From: Gordius sp. MW1
Taxonomy: Eukaryota; Nematomorpha; Gordioida; Gordea; Gordiidae
Assembly: GCA_964036665.1 (NCBI GenBank)
Contig: OZ038530.1
Location: 15,447,001-15,511,000 of the forward strand
Direction: 5' to 3'
DNA length: 64,000 nucleotides
Below are positions 35,409 to 46,510 of this stretch, in pieces. The notes below the pieces were generated by a model. That model made no database searches, had not been told where the DNA came from, and worked only from the letters and a program-made list of their open reading frames with translations. Position 1 is the first letter of the stretch; every line of letters begins with the position of its first letter. Position numbers and translations under genes: made by a program.

Positions 35409-36902
35409 GTGGAGGTGTTAAAATTACCAGTATTTGCGACAACTGCTAATGAAGGTCCAATATTTGGTCTTGATTGGATTAAAGCCTTCCAACTTGATCT
35501 TCCAGAAGTGGTAAAAATAAATAAAATTCAAGATGACATTGTTACTAAATTACTTAAACAATATGAGGCTGTATTCAGTGATGGGCCAGGTATTACAAAA
35601 AATTATAAAGTCAAAATTTTCCTAAATGAAGGGGCCCAACCTATTGCATTACAAACCAGAAGGGTACCATTTCCTTTAAGACAGAAAGTAGAAATGGAAT
35701 TAAATAGATTGCCAAATGAAGACATTATTAAACGTGTTGACCCTTCTATTAATGAAATAAAATGGATTACACCCACAGTTAATGTAATAAAAAGTAATGG
35801 AGCCATACGCATTTGCGGTGATTTTAGGGTAACATTGAACCCATACTTGAATACAAACAACCATATGTTACGAACGTTTGACGACCTTATCACAAAAATA
35901 GCTGGTGGGGAAAGGTATACAATAATTGATCTGCGTGATGCCTACTTGCAAATGGTGGTAGACGAAGATTGCAGACATATGCTTACAATAGCTACGCACA
36001 TAGGGCATTTTCAATATAAAAGACTACCATTTGGATTAGCGACTGCTCCCAACTTATTTCAAAGATATATGGAAGATTTGTTAAATGGAATTCCGCACAC
36101 TGGGGTACTGTTAGATGATATCATAATCACTGGGTTAAATCAAGATGACCATTTGAAAAATCTAAACGAGGTCCTAACAAGAATACAAAATGCTGGGCTG
36201 AAAGCAAAAAAAGAAAAAGTCAAATTTTTCCAAAACTCTGTTACCTATCTAGGACATAAAATTGATTCGACAGGTATCCACCCGACAGAGGAACGCATTG
36301 AGGCAATAAAAATTTTAGGGTACCAGAAAATAAAAAGGAGCTACGCTCATTTTTAGGTCTTGTGAATTATCAGTAACGTTTTATTCCTCGATTACATGAA
36401 AAATGTGCTCCACTACATGCCTTAACTGGTTCTACCATAATGTGGAGATGGACAATTCAGGAACAGAAAATTTTTGATGAAGTTAAGTTGATGCTTTCAT
36501 CTTGTGACGCCTTAGTACCGTATAGTACAACGTTACCGTTTAATCTTGCAGTCGATGCGTCCGAGACAGGTGTAGGCGCCTTGATATCTCATGTTTTCCC
36601 CGACAAATCTGAAAGACTTATAGCTTATGCTTCTAAAACGTTGAAGAAAAACAATATTCGACGATTGACCGTGAAGCTAGAGCCATAATTTTTGGAATTG
36701 AAAAATTTAATCAGTATCTCAGAGGACGAAAATTTACGTTAACAACGGACCACAAAGCGTTAGAAAGAATTTTCGGTTGTAAAAGGGATCTAACCAAAAT
36801 GGTTAATAACAGGCTGGTACGGTGGGCTTTACTATTAAATTCATATCAATATGAAATTAAATATCGTATGGGTAAAGACAACAAATTTGCAGATGCTCTA
36901 GA
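35409..36902 (+). pseudogene. gypsy reverse transcriptase and RNase H, frameshifted
   Basis: RT blocks run in order: RRVPFPLRQKVEMEL, WITPTVNVIKSNGAIRICGD, FDDLITKIAGGERYTIIDLR with the first catalytic Asp, KRLPFGLATAPNLFQRYM, then GVLLDDIIITG, and YLGHKIDSTGIHP. The YxDD box has Leu in place of Tyr (LLDD). A frameshift near 36320 precedes the connection domain. RNase H follows (FNLAVDASETGVGALI, then another frame break before EARAIIFGIEKFNQYLRGRK and TTDHKAL, KFADAL). A stop at 36903 ends that frame. Confidence 0.88.
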
Positions 36903-38217
36903 TTGACTACTCACGAAGATGGTGACGATGCCAATATAAACAATGTCGGGTTATTAATGATAGATGACTTAACACTGAATAGAGAAATGATTAAAAATGC
37001 AATAAAGACAGATAGTAGTTGTATAGAATTAATTCGTGCTATTGAGCGCAATTGGCGCATAGATGTCCAAATTTCAGTTAGACATAAAAGGATATTTCAA
37101 TAAACGTGAAGAGATTTCGTACGAAAGTGGACTATTATTTTTAGGAAATAGGTTGATCATTCCAAAATCTTTACAGAATTTGGTTCTTAGGATTTTACAT
37201 CAAGTACATCCAGGAATTACTGGGATGCGAAATGTTTGTCGCTATTATGTTTATTGGCCGAGAATAGATGCAGACATTGACAGACATGTAAAATCATGCG
37301 AAGGATGTCAAGAAGTGCGACCTTCAGAAAAGCAGGTACCGCTCAATCTTTGGAATTTACCTGATCGGGTGTGGGACCGTGTGCACCTTGATACAGCTGG
37401 TCCAATTGAAGGAAAATGATGGTTGGTACTAATAGACTCATTCTCAAAATGGGTTGAGGTAGCAACGGTAACTTCGACAACAACATCGGCCGTAATCAAT
37501 CATCTACGGAATTGGTTCTGTAGATTTGGAATCCCGACGCAGATTGTGTCAGACAATGGGCCACAATTTGCTGGACAAGGATTTTTCAAATTCTGTGTTT
37601 CAAATAATATTACTCACATAAAATCGATTCCATTTCATCCCAAAACAAATGGGCAGGCCGAAAGAATGATAAGGACGTTAAAAACAAGATATTATGCGGC
37701 AAGAAAACAGACTTGGAACAAAGAACTTTGTCTCCAACAGGTCTTGATAAGTTACAGAAACTCTCCTCAAGCGACGACGGAAAAAACCCCATCCGAATTA
37801 CTTTTAGGAAGGAGATTACAAACCGCACTAGATTTAATAAAGCCGGATTTAATAAACGTAATAAGGGAGAAGATATGGAAGCAGAAAACACATCATGATC
37901 AAAAAGTACGTTTTAGGGAATTTAATGTTGGAGATCCAGTATGGATTCGCAACGAAATTAAGCCGGGATGGTACAAAGGTATTATTGTAGAACGGAAGGG
38001 CCACTATTCGTATAATGTCCGGACAGACGGTGGAATCAAAAGAAAACATGCTGATCAAATGAAGTTTAGGCTGCGATCACAGTTTATGCCAAGTTTAGAG
38101 ACTGCGACAACAGGTTTGGAGCAAAACATAGAAGGAGTTGAAAGTCCCCCTATATTGCGACGTTCAACAAGAATATCAAATCCACCGGTACGATTCCAGG
38201 ATGAATTTAACTTTTAA
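36903..38217 (+). pseudogene. gypsy integrase, one stop and one frameshift
   Basis: The zinc-binding HHCC region reads HQVHPGITGMRN ... CEGCQEV. The catalytic core starts VHLDTAGPIEGK, where a TGA at 37417 interrupts before WLVLIDSFSKWVEV. IVSDNGPQF and AERMIRTLK supply the remaining acidic residues. The C-terminus (PVWIRNEIKPGWYKGIIVER) is the small barrel domain, followed by a tail with RRSTRISNPPVRFQDEF. 37063 overlaps the preceding frame at a frameshift. The ORF ends at 38217, directly before the polypurine tract. Confidence 0.88.
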
Positions 38218-38232
38218 GAAAGGGAGAAATTC

Positions 38233-38376
38233 TGTATTAACGAAATATACATCGTATCATTATATTGTTTATGTTCGGTATTCCTGGTGAATACAATTTA
38301 TATATTTTAACATATGACCTGATTTGAATAAACATTTTAATTGAGTACAAATTACTAACTGTGTTCCACGTTATAT
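38233..38376 (+). repeat. Right LTR
   Basis: Matches 34263-34406 over its full 144 bp with two substitutions. It is preceded by AAGAAAGGGAGAAAT as polypurine tract. Confidence 0.9.
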
Positions 38377-41300
38377 GTTCCTCATTCTATATAATATTCA
38401 TACTTTTATTTATCCTTTTGTCTAAAATTTTCTGCTAAAACCCATCATGGCTTTATACCTAAATTGCCTGCCAAGGCCAGCCAAAACCCTTTAATTGCCC
38501 AATTCACTAATGCTGTCCGAAGAGCTGTGCCCGAAATGGCTATTTTCTATTTCAAGAATTAATTTTGTCTTACTTTCTAAAAATTTGGTCTAGTTTTAGA
38601 ATTTTTATAAATAAAAAGGTGACAAAAAAATAGTAAACTATATAAAAAATCTCATTATGGTGCCGGCCTAGGTCTACTTAAAAATCTCAATTTAGAACAG
38701 TAGCCTGCCCGACCCCTTAGCCGAGTAGGCCCAGCAGCGAGCCCAACTTTTTTGTTGTTTAATTTTCACTTTTAATTACAAATAAAATAAAATAAAATTG
38801 TTTGCCAGATTTCCCGCCCCCCTCGTGAAAATCATGGCTACTCGCCTGATTAAACTTATGCATATTTTACATGCATTAAAATATATAATTATCTTAGAAT
38901 TTATACATTTTATAATCTGCCATTTGCTACATTTACTTCATTTTTCTGTGTGTAATTTTATCTCCGCTTTCGGGTTTCTGAGTATAGGCCTATGACCAGT
39001 GGCGTAGCTGGGGGGGATCTTGGGTCCCTTGGCCCCTTAAGCAAATTTTTTTTATATTCCTAGCTAAAAATCAGTATGGTGATTATAATTATTTGTTTTT
39101 GAATAAAACGTTTAATTATAATAATACAAGTAAAGATGCTGTATAAGACAATAAGGACAAATTTTATCAAATTGTTGAGTCGACATAAGTCCATTCTTTA
39201 TAATAAAGCTAAAGACTTGGCTTCAAATTTTGATATTTAATTATTACCTTCTAAACGTATAAAATCAAAAAATTATGACATGCTCTATTGAATCTACCAA
39301 TTCATTCATTAATTTCAAATTGATTTATATTATCCTATAATCGATAGAATAATAGCAGAATTAAATATAAGATTGGAAATTAATTGTAAGTTATATAAAT
39401 CGTTAGAAGGTTCCCTTCATCCCCTTCTTTTGCGATAAATCTCTTTTATTAAAAGTAATTAACCAATGAGTTAAAATTGCAAGATGCCAAATTAATCAAT
39501 GAGTTAAAATTGCAAGATGCCAAAATAATAATGGCAAGCAATTTGAATAAAAGAAATGGAAATTTTACCGTCAACAGTGTTCCCAAATTTTATTATTTTG
39601 ATTAAAATAATTTTAACTATCCCAATAATTTCGTGTTCATGCCCAAGATCGTTCTCATTGCTAAAACGGATTACAACTTAACTTCGTTCCACAAATGGAC
39701 AAGATAGGTTATATTCCTTAGCTTTATTGAGCTATGACTTAATAAATGTTATTCTCCGGATAATATTCTAAATTCATTTGTAAGATCGAGTAAAAGGCGT
39801 AATGAACTCCTATTATCTCAAGACTAATTTTAATATATAGTAAAGAAATCTCTGGGCTTTTAAACTCGTTTTAAACTTTTTAACACTTTCAATTAAAATA
39901 TTATTATTTTCACGGAAATCTCACCCTAGATTCAATTTATTTGTCCATCTCACATGCTTAGTAGATTTTCATAAAATATGGAAATAGATGGATTAAAAAA
40001 TGAATATGTAAAACAACTAGTCATTGTTCGCTGCTGTGATATAAAAACATACGGCTATAAGTAAGGTCGGTCTGTATCTAATTTCAAAAGTCAGATTGTT
40101 ATGATTAGGAGACGAGATCCTCCTGAATGCAGGTAAAGGCATTTCAAAGAAGGGAGGGGTAGCTGTCCCGCCTCCTTCTCCCAAGACCCTTAACCATTGT
40201 AGGAAGTGTCAATGAGGACAATTAACATCGGTAATTTGACATTAACCTTGAAGTCATAGGGGAGATCTAAACCTATGCCGATACAATGTCGCGTTCACAT
40301 CTTTAAGTTGCTATACTGCTCAGGCACATGTGATTTATCGTATTAACATTATTAAACCTAAAAAAATCTCGAATCTGTCAAAGATGATTCAAAATTAGAT
40401 CTAATTAGACGAGTTCATACTTTTAGTATCTTTTGAGCACGTGCTTACAAAACTTTATGTTGACGAGGGTGCATTTATATGGCAATAAAAACTGATTCTC
40501 TTAGACAACAGCTTTTGTATGCCAGCCATTTTAGGATCGATAATAAAATTATTAATATCAGAATTATCTAATATTAACGTGTAGTGCCCAAAGGACCGAG
40601 GAGCCGCATTCAGTTTCTTTAATTATTAACTCATTGTTCGGTTGCAGGGAGGAGAGGCTGCTTCCTTCTAAATCCAAATTTTTTATATATTTATGACTAA
40701 AATTTCAAAAAATTATCATTTTGCCCCTCTTTAAATCATTATTGCTTCTCTAAATTCAATCCTGGCTACGCCCATTAACTATAAAAAGACCTCTCCCTCC
40801 ACCTGCAGATTTTTGAAATATTATAGGCAATACTATAAATTATCTATCCACCTTAGCGTTCATCGGCTATAATGCAAAAATCAAGGTCTACACAAAAGGA
40901 ATACCTTAACCAGATATTAGTTTCCTTATACACCCATTAAGAAAAACAAGTACATTATTTTAAACACAATGATCATAACGATTAAAGACTTGAGGAATTT
41001 ATTAGAAAACTAATACATCCAAAAAATAACTTGTATTTACAAAACAAAAAAATCCAAATAAGACTATTAAAATTTTTGGATTATAAACGAAATCAGCCAC
41101 AAGGTGTTAAAATCTTAAATCCTATTAAAAAGATTATAAAGTCAATTGAGAGCATTGTCCAAGAATTATGGTATTGCCTCTAAAGTGATATTTGTTTTTA
41201 TCTAGAGGTTTTACTAACCCAAAATTAAACAAATACACGCTTGTTCTCATTATAATACACGTAAATCGAAATCTGAAAATAAAATCAATTATTTTAAAAT

Positions 41301-42140
41301 TTTTTACCTATAATATTAAGCAGAGCCTTGCAAAGCCATTTTATTTTAAAAAGGCTTATCAAATTTATCATATGCGAGAACACCCATATACTAGATAGAC
41401 TGCATTTTATCCACAATTTTGATGATGTTGTGGATGCACTCCCCCCCCCCCCCTTTCTCTGTAACCTGCCGCGTGCTTGCGCCATCTGCGCTAGCAAGCG
41501 AGCGTTAATGGGATCTTCTTCGTAAGGTGATTTCCTCGATATCTATTATTCTCTCTATTCGCGTTTAAATATTTATTAATTACCATCGCAATTTTACCTA
41601 GTTCCCAGATAACTCTTTTCACATTCATTATTATTCTGGTTGTATTCTTCGCGTGATTCGATATGTTTATTTAAATACTCTTACTTAATAAAAGGGGTAA
41701 GTAAATAGTTGTTGTATAAGTTATAAACGGATAAATGGTAAATTTATAAATAATAAATAACCGCGATTTTTGAAAACATTGCCGAAATTTTACGCGAAAT
41801 CTATTTATAAGTGATCGTTGGTTAAATGCTTAAGATCGGAGGAATGGTAAGATTATGAAATTGTTCAATTAATTTTTTACATTAAATTTAGGTGTTTAAG
41901 TGAGAATGAAAAAAAATTTAGCTTACGATGATAAGTTAAAAATCATTGAAGAGGCCAAACATACCAGCAAATCAACTTTAACCAATGATTAAAAAGTGGC
42001 ACTAGGGACAAGTTAATGCAGCCGAATTCCAGACAACTGCTTCCAATAACTCTCAATAAAAAAAGACAAAGGGAAAATTAATCTTCTTGATTAAATAAAA
42101 GTTGTTTAGCCGACAAGCACGAGTCGGCCTAACGACCACT
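38377..42140. other. Long non-coding stretch with element fragments
   Basis: About 3.8 kb without a supported gene. It contains GGCGTAGCC-type ends facing outward (38811-38846 and 38998-39020), a MITE at 40636-40775, a ~34-bp tandem duplication at about 39460-39525 (unit AATGAGTTAAAATTGCAAG), and a C-run at 41441-41452. At 41930-41990 a short reading, AYDDKLKIIEEAK, resembles a pogo-like helix-turn-helix start but is immediately interrupted. Other ORFs are short and featureless. Confidence 0.45.
40636..40775. repeat. GGCGTAGCC-type MITE, inverted
   Basis: The right end CCTGGCTACGCCC is well preserved, the left degraded to TCGGTTGCAGGGAGG. Interior tracts CCTTCTAAATCC and CCCCTCTTTAAATC are shared with the copies at 4395 and 32405. 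Confidence 0.6.
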
Positions 42141-42144
42141 TGGA

Positions 42145-42899
42145 GTGACTCAAAAGGAATGGGACTTTCCCCTAATAGCACGTTCCGTAGCTTTCCTCTC
42201 CTCGAATGAACTATGCCAGGGAAAACTCCTTTTCAATTGGGCCTCCTCCAACAGCGGTTACGAATGGCTCGAAGCAATCCCGAGCAGGAATTTTGTTCAT
42301 ATGTCTAGTGAAGAGTTACGCATCGCCATAGGCCTCCGCCTCGGCTGCGACATCCTTTCCCCATATATGTGCGAGCTCTGCAAACAGCCGGTCCAAACCA
42401 ATGGACACCATCCTCTTCACTGCAAGTACAGCAAAGGCCGCAACCCCAGACATGCGGGAATTAACAAAATCATAGGTCAGTACCTTCGAAAAGCCGGTTT
42501 TCCCAATACCCTAGAGCCTGTAGGCCTAAGTACGACCGACGGAAAAAGACCAGAAGGGCTAACGCTCATACCTTGGTCCCGCGGTCTAAATCTCACTTGG
42601 GATTTTACTACGGTCGACATCTTCGCCCCTTCAAACTCTTCCCCTGACCTTATAATCAACACAGAGAGGAAAAAAACACAAAAATATTCCACTCTCACAA
42701 TACACTTTTCATCCCCGTGGTGGCTACCACTATTGGAAACCTAGGTTCAGAGGCTCTCGCTTTCCTCAAAATAATCGGGAAAGCTATGACGAATTCTTCT
42801 TTAGAACCTAAGGAATTCTTCTACATCAGGCAAAAAATCACTATGGAAATCGTCAAATCTAACATGATTTCCACACACGGATCAATGCCATCCAATTAG
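42145..42899 (+). pseudogene. Zinc-finger/endonuclease domain, copy 2
   Basis: Reads TQKEWDFPLIARSVAFLSSN, SGYEWLEAIPS, LRIAIGLRLGCDI, finger CELCK ... GHHPLHC ... RH, EPVGLSTTDGKRPEGLTLIP, LTWDFTTVDIFAPSN and KYSTL. Around 42697 one C is missing relative to copy 3 (CTCTCACAATACA versus CTCTCACCAATACA). The last 60 codons (42717-42899) therefore fall in another frame. Asp of RPD is Glu here (RPEG). There is no ATG before the domain; a GTG opens the frame. It is part of a tandem duplication with 44153-44852. Confidence 0.6.
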
Positions 42900-43289
42900 A
42901 TTTTAACGCGTTATCTTTTTAGTATTTTATTTACCAATGTATTTTACCCATGTGATACCAATATAATAAATATTTAAATTTTAAAATAAAAAAATTTAGC
43001 ACAATCCCTAAAAACGGAACAGGCTTTACTAAAATGGTTTGCAGAACTTATTTCATAAAGATGTGCAATTAATGTCCCTTTACTTCTTACCTGGGCAAAA
43101 TATTTTTCATATATATTAGTAATTTTCTTAAATCAAATAACTTTAAAAATAAAAAATATTGAATAGGGCAGATATCAAAAAAGCATTCTAAAATCAATAT
43201 AAATTACAAAATACATAAAAATATAAATGACAGGCTGTTATAAAGTTTAAGATTTAGCGCCATCTATATTGTGTATAAAATCTTTTTAT

Positions 43290-44010
43290 TTAGTATAGTT
43301 GTTAAATTGCTAAGTACCTTCAACTAAAAACGCGAGCACGAACACTAGCTGGGTAATGTGCTAGTTTAACACAATGAGTGCTAGCTGCTCGGTGCAATAT
43401 AGTCGAAGCAGCCAAATCTGTTAAAAAATTTAGCAGGAGCTCGAGCAGTAAATTCGAGAAGATAGTAGATTGAATTGCTATTTGTTTAAATTACAATTTT
43501 AATCATATTATATATCATAATTAAATTAAGAACTTTGCCCCCCCCCTTATTTTTTACCCTCTTTCTTACCAGATGGAAGGGGGGTGTTTTGCCCCCCTAC
43601 ATATTTTTTACCCTTTTTCTTACCAAAGGGGGGGGGGGGGGTGTTTTGCCCCCCCCTTATTTTTTATCCTCTTTCTCACCAGAGGGGAGGGGGTGTTTTG
43701 CCCCCCCCCCCCTATTTTTTATCCTCTTTCTAACCAAAGGGGAGTGGGGGGGTGTGTTTGCCCCGCCCCCTTTTTTTTTTGATTCTCTTTCTCACCAGTG
43801 GAGAGATGGGGGGGGGGGGGGGGGGGGGGTGTTTTGCCCCCCTTATTTTTTTATCCCTCTTTTTCACTAATGCCCCCCCCCTGGTAAGAAAAAGAGTAAA
43901 AAATAATGTTGGGGGGCAAAAACTTCCCCTCTGGTGAGAAAGAGGGTAAAAAATAGGGGGTGGGCAAAACACCCCCCTCCCCCCATCTCTCATCTGGTAA
44001 GAAAGAGGGT
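43290..44010. mobile_element. Truncated foldback element with C/G-run minisatellite
   Basis: Starts TATAGTTGTTAAATTGC like the left end of 45274-46502 and shares its arm. From 43530 there are 70-80-bp units of CTCTTTCTCACCAGAGGGGA type separated by long G- and C-runs, the last two units inverted. It breaks off at 44010 in GAAAGAGGGTACACGAGCCC without a right arm. The long proline/phenylalanine ORFs here are artefacts of the repeat. Confidence 0.7.
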
Positions 44011-44152
44011 ACACGAGCCCGGCCCGAAACCCGATCGAGCCGGTCGGGCTTCGGGCGGCCCGTCCATGGCTCTATCTATGGGTATAATATCATAAATGTG
44101 ATGTGGATATATCACAACATTTGAATCAAGAAATTATCCTAATAATCTTTTC

Positions 44153-44852
44153 TACGGATCAAGCTCGAACGAACTATGTTAGGGAAAACTCCTTTTCAAT
44201 TGGGCCTCCTCCAACAGCGGTGAATGGCTCGAAGCGATCCCGAGCAGGAATTTGGGTCTTCATATGTCTAGTGAAGAGTTCGCCATAGGCCTCCGCCTCG
44301 GCTGCGACATCCTTTCCCATATATGTGCGAGCTCTGCAAACAGCCGGTCCAACCCAATGGACACCATCCTCTTCACTGCAAGTACAGCAAAGGCCGCAAC
44401 CTCAGACATGCGGGAATTAACAAAATCATAGGTCAGTACCTTCGAAAAGCCGGTTTTCCCAATACCCTAGAGTAGGCCTAAGTACGACCGACGGGAAAAG
44501 ACCAGAAGAGCTAACGCTCATACCTTGGTCCCGCGGTCTAAATCTCACTTGGGATTTTACTACGGTCGACATCTTCGCCCCTTCAAACTCTTCCCCTGAC
44601 CTTATAATCAACACAGAGAGGAAAAAAACACAAAAATATTCCACTCTCACCAATACACTTTTCATCCCCGTGGTGGCTACCACTATTGGAAACCTAGGTT
44701 CAGAGGCTCTCGCTTTCCTCAAAATAATCGGGAAAGCTATGACGAATTCTTCTTTAGAACCTAAGGAATTCTTCTACATCAGGCAAAAGATCACTATGGA
44801 AATCGTCAAATCTAACATGATTTCCACACACGGATCAATGCCATCCAATTAG
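44153..44852 (+). pseudogene. Zinc-finger/endonuclease domain, copy 3
   Basis: Duplicate of copy 2 with different damage. It keeps the C that copy 2 lost near 44650, but has lost bases at about 44219, 44283, 44320 and 44470, so the N-terminal half, the finger and the EP-GL stretch are all shifted. The final reading VVATTIGNLGSEALAFLKII to the stop at 44850 is identical to that of copy 2. The upstream beginning diverges before 44160. Confidence 0.6.
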
Positions 44853-45273
44853 ATTTTAACGCGTTATCTTTTTAGTATTTTATTTACCAATGTATTTTAC
44901 CCATGTGATACCAATATAATAAATATTTAAATTTTAAAATAAAAAAATTTAGCACAATCCCTAAAAACGGAACAGGCTTTACTAAAATGGTTTGCAGAAC
45001 TTATTTCATAAAGATGTGCAATGTCCCTTTACTTCTTACCTGGGCAAAATATTTTTCATATATATTAGTAATTTTCTTAAATCAAATAACTTTAAAAATA
45101 AAAAATATTGAATAGGGCAGATATCAAAAAAGCATTCTAAAATCAATATAAATTACAAAATACATATAAATGACAGACTGTTATAAAGTTTATGATTAAG
45201 CGCCATCTATATTGTGTATAAAATCTCCTTATTTAAGTTCGTTCAAATAAGAGCTAGTGAGGAATGTAAACTG

Positions 45274-46502
45274 TATAGTTGTCAAATTGGTAAGTAGCTT
45301 CAACTAAAAACGCGAGCACGAACACTAGCTGGGTAATATGCTAGTTTACCACAATGAGTGCTAGCTGCTCGGTGCAATAGTTTTAACAGTAGCATGTAAA
45401 AATGCTCGAGAGGTTAGTCGAAGCAGCCAAATCTGTTAAAAAATTTAGCAGGAGCTCGAGCAGTAAATTCGAGCAGATAGTAGATTGAATTGCTATTTGT
45501 TTAAATTACAATTTTAATCATATTATATATCATAAATAAATTAAGAACTTTGCCCCCCCCCCCTTATTTTTTACCCTCTTTCTTACCAGATGGAAGGGAG
45601 GTGTTTTGCCCCCCTACATATTTTTTACCTTTTTTCTTACCAAGGGGGGGGGGGTGTTTTGCCCCCCCCCCCTTATTTTTTATCCTCTTTCTCACCAGAG
45701 GGGAGGGGGTGTTTTGCCCCCCCCCCCTATTTTTAACCCTCTTTCTAACCAAAGGGGGGGGGGGTGTTTGCCCCCCCCCCCTTTTTTGATTCTCTTTCTC
45801 ACCAGAGGGGAGATGGGGGGGGGGGGGGTGTTTTGCCCCCTTATTTTTTTATCCCTCTTTTTCACTGGTGCCCCCCCTGGTAAGAAAAAGAGTAAAAATT
45901 ATGTTGGGAGGGCAAAACCCCCACCCCCCCCCCTCTGGTGAGAAAGAGGGTAAAAAATAGGGGGTGGGCAAAACACCCCCCCCCCCCCCCACATCTCCCC
46001 TCTGGTGAGAAAGAGAATAAAAAATAAGGGGGGGGGGCAAAACACCCCCTACCCCCATCTCCCCTCTGGTGAGAAAGAGGATAAAAAATAAGGGGGCGAG
46101 GCCAAAACACCCCCCCCCCCTTACTTTGGTAAGAAAAAGGGTAAAAAATATGTAGGGGGGCAAAACACCCCCCTTCCATCTGGTAAGAAAGAGGGTAAAA
46201 AATAAGGGGGGGGGGCAAAGTTCTTAATTTATTTATGATATATAATACGATTAAAATTGTAATTTTAACAAATAGCAATTCAATCTACTATCTGCTCGAA
46301 TTTACTGCTCGAGCTCTTGCTAAATTTTTTATAAATTTGGCTGCTTCGACTAACCTCTCGAGCATTTTTACGTGCTACTGGTAAAACTATTGCACCGAGC
46401 AGCTAGCACTCATTGTGTTAAACTAGCATATTACCCAGCTAGTGTTCGTGCTCGAGCATAGCACATAGTTAGCATTGCTAAAGTTAGCAATTAACAACTC
46501 TA
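45274..46502. mobile_element. 1.2-kb foldback (giant palindrome) element
   Basis: The left end TATAGTTGTCAAATTGG and right end (inverted) TAGAGTTGTTAATTGC are flanked by a perfect 8-bp target duplication GTAAACTG (45266-45273, 46503-46510). The two arms (~280 bp each, with GAACACTAGCTGGGTAAT, GAGTGCTAGCTGCTCGG and GTAGATTGAATTGCTATTTG) are inverted copies. The centre consists of C/G-run minisatellite units that also switch orientation near 45880, so nearly the whole element is one inverted repeat. No ORF of meaning. A weakly similar arm lies at 13710-13770. Confidence 0.85.
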
Positions 46503-46510
46503 GTAAACTG

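Larger units (their letters stand above)
34263..38376 (+). mobile_element. Ty3/gypsy LTR retrotransposon, structurally complete but with broken ORFs
   Basis: Two 144-bp LTRs bound a gag-protease-RT-RNaseH-integrase series in canonical gypsy order. A primer-binding-like TGGCGCGACCGAC follows the left LTR (34409) and a polypurine tract AAGAAAGGGAGA precedes the right LTR. The LTRs differ at only two positions by eye. Despite that, the coding region has several frameshifts and stops, so it is probably non-autonomous. The target duplication could not be resolved with certainty. Confidence 0.92.
42160..45545 (+). repeat. Tandem segmental duplication (units ~42170-43560 and ~44150-45560)
   Basis: From the endonuclease domain through its 3' flank to the start of the C-run minisatellite, the two units align almost base for base (e.g. 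GATTTTAACGCGTTATC at 42900 and 44851; GGCAGATATCAAAAAAGC at 43168 and 45117). Differences are small indels and point changes plus ~36 bp extra in the second unit near 45237-45273. Offset is about 1.96-2.02 kb. Confidence 0.85.

Noticed and set aside
41910..41995. Pogo/Tigger-like helix-turn-helix fragment (AYDDKLKIIEEAK)
   Set aside because: About 13 residues only; no further DDE transposase sequence or terminal repeats.
43535..44014. Long Pro/Phe-rich ORFs on both strands
   Set aside because: They are translations of a G/C-run minisatellite, open in several frames at once, with no codon-level constraint.
45550..46278. ORFs up to 138 codons with repeated PPPLIFYPLSHQRG-like peptide
   Set aside because: Same minisatellite inside the foldback element; both arms produce mirror ORFs.
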